Of a DNA stretch of 64,000 bases, positions 28,440 to 39,431 are shown in pieces; the first letter of the stretch is position 1, and the number at the start of each line of letters is the position of its first letter. The DNA comes from Corynebacterium aurimucosum ATCC 700975 (GTDB taxonomy: Bacteria > Actinomycetota > Actinomycetes > Mycobacteriales > Mycobacteriaceae), in NCBI RefSeq assembly GCF_000022905.1, contig NC_012590.1:1860001-1924000 (forward strand). The letters are read 5' to 3'. Below the pieces are notes generated by a model that saw nothing but the letters and a program-made list of their open reading frames with translations, ran no database searches and was not told where the DNA came from. Both the position numbers and the translations under genes were made by a program.

Positions 28440-29708
28440 TTCTTCGCCGGCGATGACGTAGTCCTCCTTGTCCGCCAGCGGGAGGACGGTGCCGTCGGAC
28501 ATGGCGCGATCGGTGACGAGCCCGTCATCGTCGACAAGCGCGACCTCGTTGCCTTCCTCACGCAGCCGGCGCAGGCCTTCCTTGAGCATGCGCCGGCCCA
28601 CCTTGTGCAGCCCAGAGACCTGGGAGAAGTCCAAGGCCAAGCGCTTGCCGGAGAACTGGCGCTCCTCCAGCTCGTGGAGGATGGCTTCCGTGGCGGTGAA
28701 GTTGATATGACCCTGCAGTCGGATGATCGCCGTCTCATCATCTTCATCAACACTGCGTACTGGGTGCACGCCGAAGCGGTTCTCTGTGGACATCAGATGC
28801 AGGCCCATGTCCGAGGAAAGCTCGCGGAAGATCGCGGTGCCGCGCACGCTATTACCTTGCTCATCGAGGCGCGGAGAGAACGTCGCCACACCAATCTGAC
28901 CCGGCAGAGTACCGATGAGACCGCCGGCTACGCCTGACTTCGCGGGGATTCCTACCTCCGTCATCCAGCGCCCAGCGCCGTCGTACATGCCGCAAGAGCT
29001 CATCACCGCCAGGGTCATGCGGCAAACATCGGCGTCCAGAATCTTCTCCCCTGTCACCGGCTGGCGCCCACCATTGGCCAAGGTGGCGGTCATAACGGCG
29101 AGGTCGCGCACGTCGACCGACAGCGCGCACTGCGAGGTATAGGACAGCACTGCGTCGTGGGCATCGTCCTGAATGATGCCATAGGAGCGCAGCATGTGCG
29201 CGAGGGAGAGGTTACGCTCGGCGTGCTCCAGTTCGGAGTCACACAGGCGCTTGTCGACGTCCACCTCGCGCCCCGCCAGTTGTGAAATGAAGGAACGAAT
29301 CTTTTCCACGCGGTCCTCCACGCTGGAGTCCACACCGTTGATGAGCTGGTTGACTACAATGGCCCCGGCGTTAATCATCGGGTTTACCGGGCGGTGGTCT
29401 TTGGCTAGGGAAAGCTCGTTGAAAGCCTGCCCAGAGGGCTCGAGACCGACGACATCACGCACCGCGTCTAAGCCCAGCTCACTCAGCGCGAGGGCGTAGA
29501 CGAATGGTTTTGAGATGGACTGAATGGTGAAGCGGTTTTCCGCGTCACCGGCGCTATAGAGGTGGCCTGTCACAGAGCACAGAGCAACGCCCAACTGGTC
29601 TGGGTTTGCGCTGGCCAGTTCCGGGATATAGTCAGCTACCTCACCGGAATCGTGATCGTGAACGCCATTAAGGATCTTCTGTAGATAAAATGGAATCGGT
29701 GTTTTCAT
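28434..29708 (-). CDS. glsA: Glutaminase (GlsA family) with C-terminal STAS domain
   Basis: Hydrolyses glutamine to glutamate and ammonia with a serine beta-lactamase-like fold. The catalytic S-x-x-K is seen in TIQSISKPFVYAL (about residue 60), with family segments NPMINAGAI and VGIPAKSGVAGGL. Residues 1-310 form the glutaminase; about 320-410 is a STAS-type domain (IIRLQGHINFTATEAIL, LALDFSQVSGLHKVG) also found fused to glutaminases in other actinobacteria and probably regulatory. ATG 29708 has GGGA upstream; the open frame to 29831 would overlap the divergent nicotinamidase gene. Total 424 aa. Confidence 0.9.
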   Translation of the reverse strand: MKTPIPFYLQKILNGVHDHDSGEVADYIPELASANPDQLGVALCSVTGHLYSAGDAENRFTIQSISKPFVYALALSELGLDAVRDVVGLEPSGQAFNELSLAKDHRPVNPMINAGAIVVNQLINGVDSSVEDRVEKIRSFISQLAGREVDVDKRLCDSELEHAERNLSLAHMLRSYGIIQDDAHDAVLSYTSQCALSVDVRDLAVMTATLANGGRQPVTGEKILDADVCRMTLAVMSSCGMYDGAGRWMTEVGIPAKSGVAGGLIGTLPGQIGVATFSPRLDEQGNSVRGTAIFRELSSDMGLHLMSTENRFGVHPVRSVDEDDETAIIRLQGHINFTATEAILHELEERQFSGKRLALDFSQVSGLHKVGRRMLKEGLRRLREEGNEVALVDDDGLVTDRAMSDGTVLPLADKEDYVIAGEEV

Positions 29709-29722
29709 CGCTTCCCAGGGTA

Positions 29723-29728
29723 TAGAAT
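29723..29728 (+). promoter_or_regulatory. -10 box of leaderless pncA
   Basis: TAGAAT inside TATAGAAT lies 8 nt before ATG 29737, with no ribosome-binding site between. This selects ATG 29737 over the in-frame TTG at 29728. Confidence 0.45.
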
Positions 29729-29736
29729 TGCCCCGT

Positions 29737-30279
29737 ATGACACCTGCACTCATCATTGTCGATGTCCAATATGATTTTTGTCCCGGCGGAGCCCTCGGCA
29801 CCGAACGCGGCAACGAAGTTGCTGAGCGCATCGGCGCACTCCAAGCCTCCTATGAGACGGTCGTAGCCACACAGGATTGGCATATCGATCCAGGCTCCCA
29901 CTTCGCTGAGAACCCCGACTTTGTCGATACCTGGCCTACACACTGCGTGGCTGATTCTTTCGGCGCCGCCATGCACGAGGCCATCGCGCCCGCCCAGGCT
30001 TACTTCAAGAAGGGCGAATACACCGCCGCCTACTCGGGCTTCGAAGGCGCGGCCAATGGAGTTTCCCTGGCGGACTGGTTGCGGGAGCACAACGTCACCG
30101 CCGTGGACATCGTTGGCATTGCCACCGATCACTGCGTGCGCGCAACGGCTGCCGACGCCCTTAAGGAAGGCTTCACCGTGCGGGTTCTGGCGGACTACTG
30201 TGCGCCCGTCGACGAAGCCCGCGGCGCCGCCGCCCTGGAGGATTTAGCCAAGGCAGGCGCCACCATCGTTAGCGAATAA
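29737..30279 (+). CDS. pncA: Nicotinamidase / isochorismatase-family hydrolase
   Basis: Deamidates nicotinamide to nicotinate for NAD salvage. The 180 aa length matches PncA. The catalytic triad is present: Asp9 (IIVDVQYDFCPGG), Lys91 or Lys92 (AYFKKGEY) and Cys133 (ATDHCVRAT). A metal-binding D-x-H pattern is seen in TQDWHIDPGSHFAE. In mycobacteria this enzyme activates pyrazinamide; whether this one does cannot be judged. It is divergent from the glutaminase gene with only 28 bp between starts. Confidence 0.9.
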   Translation: MTPALIIVDVQYDFCPGGALGTERGNEVAERIGALQASYETVVATQDWHIDPGSHFAENPDFVDTWPTHCVADSFGAAMHEAIAPAQAYFKKGEYTAAYSGFEGAANGVSLADWLREHNVTAVDIVGIATDHCVRATAADALKEGFTVRVLADYCAPVDEARGAAALEDLAKAGATIVSE

Positions 30280-30280
30280 G

Positions 30281-30317
30281 CAACAGGGGTTATGGCTGTT
30301 TAGCTATCCCCCTGTTG
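30281..30317. terminator. Hairpin at the pncA 3' junction
   Basis: The 9-nt arms CAACAGGGG and CCCCTGTTG enclose 19 nt that include the stop codon of the convergent gene. Likely a shared terminator. Confidence 0.5.
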
Positions 30318-30707
30318 GTTCTGCTGCTGGCGCTGCTCAAAACGTTCGCGGCGCTCACGCTGCTCCTCCCGTTTGCGCAGAATGCGCTCTCGCTCGATGC
30401 GCTCGCGCATGCGCTGCGGGTAACCGGTCTCTTCGACGTCATAGACATCGCAGCGCAGAAGCTTGGCCACCGCGTCAATACCTTTGGGTCCACCAATGCG
30501 GCGGCGGATGAAGGCCCCGCTTTCATCAACCACGACGACCGACATCTCGTTGACCACGGTCTCCGGCTCCACAAATGCCTCAATATAAGCCCGCCCCTGT
30601 GCCCAAGCTTGGAGCTCCTGAGCGTCTTCTGCCCGAATGGTCTCCCCCGGTGCGCGGGGTGGGCGCAGTTGGGACTTAGAGCTATTGCGGCGGAACGGGT
30701 TGAACAT
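30300..30707 (-). CDS. Conserved corynebacterial hypothetical protein
   Basis: 135 aa, no recognised family. The centre (about 25-95) looks folded, with VVNEMSVVVVDESGAFIRRRIGG and KGIDAVAKLLRCDVYDVEETGYP. The C-terminal 40 residues are a continuous charged helix of Arg, Glu and Gln (RERIERERILRKREEQRERR), likely a coiled coil or RNA/protein contact segment. N-terminus is basic (FNPFRRNSSKSQ). No signal peptide or membrane helix. TAGGCT lies 8 nt before ATG 30707. A similar gene precedes the E2 gene in C. glutamicum; function unknown. Confidence 0.75.
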   Translation of the reverse strand: MFNPFRRNSSKSQLRPPRAPGETIRAEDAQELQAWAQGRAYIEAFVEPETVVNEMSVVVVDESGAFIRRRIGGPKGIDAVAKLLRCDVYDVEETGYPQRMRERIERERILRKREEQRERRERFEQRQQQNQQGDS

Positions 30708-30855
30708 GGCTCTTTAGCCTACCGGAGCCCGCCTTCAGCCACTTCCTGCGGAGGTTGCCCCAATTCACCCCACCCATGCGCAGCTTTTATAAACACGCTG
30801 TAGAATCAATCACTAGCGTTTCACTAATTCCAACTTTCGAGGAGTCTTAACACTT

Positions 30856-32556
30856 ATGGCACACTCTGTTGTGATGCCCGAACTGGGCGAATCTGTAACC
30901 GAAGGCACGATTACCCAGTGGCTGAAGTCCGTCGGCGACACCGTCGAGGTCGACGAGCCATTGCTCGAGGTCTCCACCGACAAGGTCGACACCGAAATCC
31001 CCTCCCCGGTCGCCGGCACCATCCTCGAAATCAAGGCTGAGGAAGATGACACCGTAGACGTGGGCGCAGTCATCGCCATCATCGGTGATGAGGGCGAGTC
31101 TGCACCGGCTGCTGAGGAGTCCGAGGATTCCTCCGAGAAAGCTGCTGAGACCCCGGACAAGCCTGCTGAGGACGCTGAGTCTGAGGCTCCGGCTGCTTCT
31201 GGTGACGCCACCGACGTAGAGATGCCGGAGCTCGGTGAGTCCGTCACCGAAGGCACCATCACCCAGTGGCTGAAGTCCGTCGGCGACACCGTCGAGGTCG
31301 ACGAACCACTCCTCGAGGTCTCCACCGACAAGGTCGACACCGAAATCCCCTCCCCGGTCGCCGGCACCCTCGTTGAAATCCTCGCCGAGGAAGACGACAC
31401 CGTCGACGTCGGCGCCGTCATCGCCCGCGTAGGCGACGGCTCCGCCGCAGCCTCCGAGAAGCCCGCCGCCAAGGAAGAAAAGGCAGAGGAAAAGAAGGAA
31501 GAGCCCAAGGCTGAGGAGAAGAAGGAAGAGCCTAAGGCAGAAGAGAAGAAGCCTGCTGCTTCCCAGTCCTCCGAGCCGAAGACTTCTGAGACTTCCACCA
31601 AGGTCAACAACGGCGATAACGTCCCGTACGTCACCCCGCTGGTGCGCAAGCTGGCTGAGAAGCACGGCGTTGACCTCTCCACCGTCTCTGGCACTGGCGT
31701 CGGCGGCCGCATCCGCAAGCAGGACGTCCTGGCCGCGGCTGGCGAGGGCGAGGCACCGGCTTCCTCTGCTAGCGCATCCTCCAGCAACCCGCGTGCTCGC
31801 TGGTCCACCAAGTCCGTGGATCCGGAGAAGCAGGAGCTCATCGGCACCACCCAGAAGGTCAACCGTATCCGCGAGATCACGGCGTCCAAGATGGTTGAGG
31901 CCCTCCAGATTTCCGCTCAGCTGACCCACGTCCAGGAAGTCGATATGACCGCCATCTGGGATATGCGCAAGCAGTCCAAGCAGGCGTTCATTGATAAGTA
32001 CGAGGCCAACCTCTCCTTCCTGCCGTTCATTGTGAAGGCCACCGTTGAGGCACTGGTCTCCCACCCGAACGTCAACGCGTCCTACAACCCGGAGACCAAG
32101 GAGATGACCTACCACGCTGACGTCAACGTGGCCATCGCCGTGGATACTCCGCGTGGCCTGCTGACCCCGGTCATCCACAAGGCCCAGGAACTGACGCTGC
32201 CGGAGATTGCCCAGAAGATCGCCGAGCTGGCAGACAAGGCACGCAACAACAAGCTCAAGCCGAATGATCTGACCGGTGCAACCTTCACCGTGACCAACAT
32301 CGGCTCCGAGGGCGCCCTGCTGGATACCCCGATTCTGGTTCCGCCGCAGGCCGGCATCCTGGGCACCGCCGCTATCACCAAGCGCGCGGTCGTCGTGACC
32401 GAGGACGGCCAGGACGCGATTGCCATCCGCCAGATGTGCTACCTGCCGTTCACCTACGACCATCAGGTGGTCGACGGTGCCGACGCTGGTCGCTTCATCA
32501 CGACCATCAAGGACCGCCTCGAAACCGCAGATTTCGAAGCCGACCTTGACCTCTAA
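30856..32556 (+). CDS. sucB: Dihydrolipoamide acyltransferase (E2) with two lipoyl domains
   Basis: E2 of the 2-oxo acid dehydrogenase complexes. In corynebacteria this single E2 (also called AceF) serves both pyruvate and 2-oxoglutarate dehydrogenase, with OdhA carrying its own succinyltransferase domain. Order in the 566 aa: lipoyl domain 1 (about 1-78, Lys43), lipoyl domain 2 (about 117-195, Lys159), Lys/Glu/Pro-rich linker (200-250), peripheral subunit-binding domain (255-295, VTPLVRKLAEKHGVDLSTV), catalytic domain (330-566) with His536 and Asp540 in DHQVVDGAD. The two lipoyl domains are nearly identical at DNA level. C. glutamicum AceF has three lipoyl domains, so copy number differs. 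LipB/LipA, encoded downstream, lipoylate it. Confidence 0.93.
   Translation: MAHSVVMPELGESVTEGTITQWLKSVGDTVEVDEPLLEVSTDKVDTEIPSPVAGTILEIKAEEDDTVDVGAVIAIIGDEGESAPAAEESEDSSEKAAETPDKPAEDAESEAPAASGDATDVEMPELGESVTEGTITQWLKSVGDTVEVDEPLLEVSTDKVDTEIPSPVAGTLVEILAEEDDTVDVGAVIARVGDGSAAASEKPAAKEEKAEEKKEEPKAEEKKEEPKAEEKKPAASQSSEPKTSETSTKVNNGDNVPYVTPLVRKLAEKHGVDLSTVSGTGVGGRIRKQDVLAAAGEGEAPASSASASSSNPRARWSTKSVDPEKQELIGTTQKVNRIREITASKMVEALQISAQLTHVQEVDMTAIWDMRKQSKQAFIDKYEANLSFLPFIVKATVEALVSHPNVNASYNPETKEMTYHADVNVAIAVDTPRGLLTPVIHKAQELTLPEIAQKIAELADKARNNKLKPNDLTGATFTVTNIGSEGALLDTPILVPPQAGILGTAAITKRAVVVTEDGQDAIAIRQMCYLPFTYDHQVVDGADAGRFITTIKDRLETADFEADLDL
30879..31368 (+). repeat. Direct repeat of lipoyl-domain coding sequence
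   Basis: Copies at 30879-31020 and 31227-31368, offset by 348 bp (116 codons). Long runs are identical, including at third codon positions, which points to recent duplication or gene conversion within the E2 gene. Confidence 0.85.
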
Positions 32557-32580
32557 GCCCTAGAACTAAGGCCTAGGTAT

Positions 32581-32607
32581 GCTCCCCCGCCACTGCGGCA
32601 GGGGAGC
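32581..32607 (+). terminator. Terminator of the E2 gene
   Basis: GCTCCCC..GCC pairs with GGC..GGGGAGC with one C/A mismatch and a 5-nt loop, 25 bp past the stop, followed by TTCGTCGTTG. Confidence 0.6.
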
Positions 32608-32826
32608 TTCGTCGTTGTGCCTGCTGTTTCTCTCCTCCTACGCCGCACAGCGCCCCAGAGCAGCCCGGCGACAAGCGCTCTAATGCCAGCACCCCTGCCT
32701 ATCTGACGAAGATCTCCGCAGATCCCGCCGGCGGTTTCAATAACTTTGGCAGATAGGCGCCTTCCGCGTGCCATCCCCGCTCCATTTCCCCACCCCACTG
32801 TGATTCAGTACACTAGACTGTGCTGC

Positions 32827-33972
32827 ATGGTTTCTCAGAAGTGGTTCCGCGTCGCTTTAGGCATGTTCCTCGTCGCCTGCGGCGCTAATCTCTTCGCCCC
32901 GATGGTCGTGGTCTACCAAGTCACCACCGAACTAGGGGTTCTACAGACGACCTTCCTCTTCGGCATCTATGCCCTCGGCATCATGGTGGCTCTCTTCATT
33001 GGCGGCCCACTCTCGGATTCGTTGGGACGCCGAGCCATCATGCGCCCAGCCGTCCTCATCACCACTGCTGGCTCACTGGTCTTCCTCGGCGGCGCAGGCG
33101 GTGCCTTCCTCCCCTTGTTGCTCGGCCGCCTGTGTGCCGGGGCTGCGGTGGGCCTGGCCATGTCTTCCGGCGCTGCGTGGATTAAGGAGCTCAGCACCCA
33201 CCTCAGCGTTGGTGCGAAGCGTTCCTCTATCGCACTGTCAGCCGGCTTCGCATCAGCGCCTGGCGTTGCCGGTATCACCGCGGAATTCCTCCCCTGGCCC
33301 ACCGTCCTGCCTTATCTTTTGCACATCGGCCTAGCCCTCGTCGTGGTCCCGCTCGTGTGGACGGTGCCCGAAGATCAGAGCAAACAGTCGCTGTCACAGC
33401 GGCGCACCTTCATACCGACAAGCTTGATTACCCCCCGCTACCTACCGGTTGTGGCCTACGCACCATGGGTCTTCGGCTCCGCCACCACCGCCTTCGTCTT
33501 CCTGCCCTCACAGCTCAGCGAGCACTTGCGCCACCCCATTCTCATCGCCGGGCTCTGCGCGCTCCTCACCATGGGCAGCGGCGTAATCATTCAACAGCTA
33601 GCGGGTCGCATCCGCGTGACTGCTTTTCACGGCATGGTACTGGCCGCCATAGGCATGGCCCTGTGCCTCGGCATCCTCGCCGCGGCGGAACATAACTGGG
33701 CAGTTTTCCTTCTGCCCCTCGCGGCCATCACCATGGGCAGCTCCTATGGAATTGGCATGCTCAGCGGTCTCGCGGAAACCCAAGCCATCGCGCACCCGGC
33801 GGAGCTTGGTGCAGCAACGGGGGTGTTTTATTCGCTGACCTATCTGGGGTTCTTTGCCCCCTTCATTCTCTCGCTTTTGGGCCCTGTCACAGGCTATTCC
33901 ACCGCCTTCATCATTGGACTCTCTATCGCGGCGTTGACTGCCGTGACGCTGCGCCTCCGCTTTAAGGGGTAA
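32827..33972 (+). CDS. Major facilitator superfamily transporter
   Basis: 381 aa with about 12 membrane helices. The MFS loop 2-3 motif is recognisable (GGPLSDSLGRRAIMRPAV). The substrate is not evident; the protein resembles drug/small-molecule proton antiporters in length and layout. ATG 32827 has TAGACT 7 nt upstream and no ribosome-binding site, so a leaderless transcript is likely; the open frame back to 32746 lies in the E2-MFS spacer. The gcvP gene follows after 83 bp with its own promoter-like TATACT at 34000. Confidence 0.8.
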   Translation: MVSQKWFRVALGMFLVACGANLFAPMVVVYQVTTELGVLQTTFLFGIYALGIMVALFIGGPLSDSLGRRAIMRPAVLITTAGSLVFLGGAGGAFLPLLLGRLCAGAAVGLAMSSGAAWIKELSTHLSVGAKRSSIALSAGFASAPGVAGITAEFLPWPTVLPYLLHIGLALVVVPLVWTVPEDQSKQSLSQRRTFIPTSLITPRYLPVVAYAPWVFGSATTAFVFLPSQLSEHLRHPILIAGLCALLTMGSGVIIQQLAGRIRVTAFHGMVLAAIGMALCLGILAAAEHNWAVFLLPLAAITMGSSYGIGMLSGLAETQAIAHPAELGAATGVFYSLTYLGFFAPFILSLLGPVTGYSTAFIIGLSIAALTAVTLRLRFKG

Positions 33973-33999
33973 CCGGGGTTAATGTCATGGCATACGCTT

Positions 34000-34005
34000 T
34001 ATACT
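34000..34005 (+). promoter_or_regulatory. Candidate -10 box of the gcvPTH operon
   Basis: A TATACT hexamer 51 bp before the gcvP ATG, leaving a short 5' UTR that carries the AAGGAG ribosome-binding site. No glycine riboswitch fits in the 83-bp spacer. Confidence 0.4.
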
Positions 34006-34055
34006 TGGGGCAGTTTAGGTCACACAAAACTATCGCCACGAAGGAGATTCACCAT

Positions 34056-36923
<2,868 letters not shown>

Positions 36924-36926
36924 TCA

Positions 36927-38039
36927 ATGACTGACTACCTGCACTCCCCGCTGCATGCTGAGCACGAGAAACTCGGCGCTACTTTCACCCCCTTCGGGCC
37001 GTGGGAGATGCCGCTGAAGTATGACAACGAGCTTGAGGAGCACCGCGCGGTGCGTAATGCCGCGGGCCTCTTCGATCTGTCCCACATGGGTGAAATCTGG
37101 GTCAACGGCCCAGACGCCGCTGAGTTCTTGTCCTACTGCTTCATTTCCAACCTCACCACCCTCAAGGAGGGCAAGGCGAAGTACTCCATGATCTGCGCGG
37201 AGGATGGCGGCATCATCGATGACCTCATCACCTACCGCTTGGAGGAGACCAAGTTCCTCGTCGTGCCCAATGCTGGCAACGCCGACACCGTGTGGGATGC
37301 ACTCAACGAGCGCGCCGAGGGCTTCGACGTGGACCTGAAGAACGAGTCCCGCGACGTGGCCATGATTGCCGTCCAGGGCCCGAAGGCGCTGGAGATCCTC
37401 GTCCCGTTGGTGGAGGACACCAAGCAGCAGGCCGTGATGGACCTGCCCTACTACGCCGCGATGACCGGCAAGGTGGCCCGTAAGTATGCGTTCATCTGCC
37501 GCACCGGCTACACCGGCGAGGACGGCTTCGAGCTCATCGTCTACAACTCCGATGCCCCGGAGCTGTGGGAAGAGCTGCTCAAGGCCGGCGAGGAATACGG
37601 CATCAAGCCCTGTGGCTTGGCAGCGCGCGACTCCCTGCGCTTGGAGGCTGGCATGCCGCTCTACGGCAACGAGCTCACCCGCGATATCACCCCAGTGGAG
37701 GCCGGAATGTCCCGCGCCTTTGCCAAGAAGGAGCAGGACTTCGTAGGCGCTGAGGTGCTGCGCCAGCGCGCTGAGGAGGGCCCGCAGGCCGTTATCACCG
37801 GACTTGTCTCCTCCCAGCGCCGCGCCGCCCGTGCCGGCTCCGAGGTCTACGTGGGTGAGAACAAGGTGGGCACGGTGACATCTGGTCAGCCCTCCCCCAC
37901 CCTGGGGCACCCGGTAGCACTCGCGCTCATCGATACCGCCGCTGGACTCGAGCCGGGTGCGGCCGTCGAGGTGGATATCCGCGGCAAGCGCTACCCCTTC
38001 GAAGTCTCCGCGCTGCCCTTCTACAAGCGCGATAAGTAA
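36927..38039 (+). CDS. gcvT: Aminomethyltransferase, T-protein of glycine cleavage
   Basis: Transfers the methylene group from GcvH-bound aminomethyl-lipoate to tetrahydrofolate and releases ammonia. 370 aa with the family segments LFDLSHMGEIWVNGPDA near residue 50 and RTGYTGEDGFE, plus ARDSLRLEAGMPLYGNEL in the C-terminal half. It begins 3 nt after the gcvP stop, so translational coupling is likely. Confidence 0.95.
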   Translation: MTDYLHSPLHAEHEKLGATFTPFGPWEMPLKYDNELEEHRAVRNAAGLFDLSHMGEIWVNGPDAAEFLSYCFISNLTTLKEGKAKYSMICAEDGGIIDDLITYRLEETKFLVVPNAGNADTVWDALNERAEGFDVDLKNESRDVAMIAVQGPKALEILVPLVEDTKQQAVMDLPYYAAMTGKVARKYAFICRTGYTGEDGFELIVYNSDAPELWEELLKAGEEYGIKPCGLAARDSLRLEAGMPLYGNELTRDITPVEAGMSRAFAKKEQDFVGAEVLRQRAEEGPQAVITGLVSSQRRAARAGSEVYVGENKVGTVTSGQPSPTLGHPVALALIDTAAGLEPGAAVEVDIRGKRYPFEVSALPFYKRDK

Positions 38040-38081
38040 ACTCCACTACTGAAGTCAACTACCGAAAGGACACCCCTTCTC

Positions 38082-38474
38082 ATGGCTAATCTTCCTTCCG
38101 ATTTCTCCTACTCCGAGGACCACGAGTGGATTAACGCCACCGCTGACTCCGTCGTTGGTTCTACCGTCCGTATCGGCATCACCTCCGTGGCCACCGACCG
38201 CCTGGGGGAGGTCGTCTTCGCTGAGCTGCCTGCCGTGGGCGATACCGTCGAGCACGGCGAGACCTGCGGCGAGGTCGAGTCCACCAAGTCCGTGTCTGAC
38301 CTCTACTCCCCGGTCACCGGCACCGTGACCGCCGTCAATGAGGGCGTGCACGATGACTACGCAGTCATCAACAACGATCCCTTCGGTGAAGGCTGGCTCT
38401 TCGAGGTCGAGGTCACCGAGGCCGGCGAGCTGATGACCGCCGACGAATACGCCTCCGCCAACGGCGTTGACTAA
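38082..38474 (+). CDS. gcvH: Glycine cleavage system H protein
   Basis: 130 aa lipoyl carrier of the glycine cleavage system. The lipoylated residue is Lys69 in CGEVESTKSVSDLYSPV. It shuttles the aminomethyl group from GcvP to GcvT. It lies 42 bp after gcvT with a GAAAGGA ribosome-binding site, and an intrinsic terminator follows. In the LipB pathway GcvH-like proteins are octanoyl acceptors, which fits the adjacent lipB. Confidence 0.95.
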   Translation: MANLPSDFSYSEDHEWINATADSVVGSTVRIGITSVATDRLGEVVFAELPAVGDTVEHGETCGEVESTKSVSDLYSPVTGTVTAVNEGVHDDYAVINNDPFGEGWLFEVEVTEAGELMTADEYASANGVD

Positions 38475-38497
38475 AACATCGCTTGAGCAGCGCAGAC

Positions 38498-38516
38498 TCA
38501 GCCCCTTTCGGGCTGA
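38498..38516 (+). terminator. Terminator of the gcvPTH operon
   Basis: Stem TCAGCCC / GGGCTGA with a 5-nt loop, followed by TTTCTC, 23 bp after the gcvH stop. Confidence 0.65.
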
Positions 38517-38530
38517 TTTCTCGCGGGGTT

Positions 38531-38536
38531 TAGGAT
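38531..38536 (+). promoter_or_regulatory. -10 box of leaderless lipB
   Basis: TAGGAT lies 7 nt before ATG 38544 and just after the gcvH terminator, so lipB appears to have its own leaderless transcript. Confidence 0.5.
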
Positions 38537-38543
38537 TGGGTTC

Positions 38544-39350
38544 ATGACTGCTCCCCGCGAACCTTTCTTTCCCGTTGATCGCTCCATCCGCGCTTCCGAC
38601 GAACCACTGGAGATCCGCCGCTTAGGCCGCATGGGCTACCAAGAGGCCTGGGATCTGCAAGCCGAGATCGCCGCGGCGCGGGCGGCGGGCACGCAGGGGG
38701 ATGTCATCCTCGTGGTGGAGCACCCCAACGTCTACACCGCCGGCAAGCGCACGCAGCCGGAGGATATGCCTGATAATGGCCTACCGGTCATTGATGTAGA
38801 CCGTGGCGGGCGCATCACCTGGCACGGCGAGGGCCAGTTGGTGGTCTACCCCATTATCAAGCTGGCCGAGCCGGTAGACGTTGTCGATTACGTCCGCCGC
38901 CTTGAGGAGGCCATCATCCAAGCCGTCCGCGAACTCGGTGTGAGCACCGCTGGGCGCATCGATGGACGCTCTGGCGTATGGGTTCCTTCCACCACCCAGG
39001 CTGCCGACCCAGCCGCCCCGAAGCGCGACCGTAAGCTAGGCGCCCTGGGCATTCGCGTGACCCGCGGAGTGACCATGCACGGTCTGGCGCTCAACTGCAC
39101 CAATACGCTGGAATACTACGAGCACATCGTGGCCTGCGGCATCGACGATGCGGACGTGTCCACGCTATCGCTTGAGCTCGGCCGTGAGGTGACCATGGAG
39201 GAGGCGGAAGCGCCGCTTCTCGACGCCCTCCTCAAAGCCCTCTCCGGCGAACTAACAGTGGCCGACCACACCTTTGCCTCGGCACCTGATCCCATCAAAG
39301 TGGCCAATGAGAAGGCCCGCCAAGCCCGCAAAGCCGCGCAAGAAAAATAG
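38544..39350 (+). CDS. lipB: Octanoyl-[ACP]:protein N-octanoyltransferase
   Basis: Transfers octanoate from acyl carrier protein to the lipoyl domains of E2 and GcvH, giving the substrate of LipA. The 268 aa protein has the family [18 protein letters not shown] segment, the [12 protein letters not shown] block, and [17 protein letters not shown] with the catalytic Lys; the catalytic Cys is in [20 protein letters not shown]. The C-terminal Lys/Ala-rich tail extends beyond the core fold. It precedes lipA by 81 bp. Confidence 0.94.
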   Translation: MTAPREPFFPVDRSIRASDEPLEIRRLGRMGYQEAWDLQAEIAAARAAGTQGDVILVVEHPNVYTAGKRTQPEDMPDNGLPVIDVDRGGRITWHGEGQLVVYPIIKLAEPVDVVDYVRRLEEAIIQAVRELGVSTAGRIDGRSGVWVPSTTQAADPAAPKRDRKLGALGIRVTRGVTMHGLALNCTNTLEYYEHIVACGIDDADVSTLSLELGREVTMEEAEAPLLDALLKALSGELTVADHTFASAPDPIKVANEKARQARKAAQEK

Positions 39351-39431
39351 CGGCTACCCTCGGTGGAATAAAGCCGCCACTCGTAGGGCTTGTATTAGAA
39401 AGAGCTAGTTCAACACCTAAAGTGAGGTTCC

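Noticed and set aside
30847..32463. 538-codon minus-strand frame opposite the E2 gene
   Set aside because: Shadow of the GC-rich E2 codons; the Leu/Gly/Val-rich content reflects the opposite strand.
34000..34055. Glycine riboswitch before gcvP
   Set aside because: Only 83 bp separate the MFS stop from gcvP and no paired aptamer pattern is visible.
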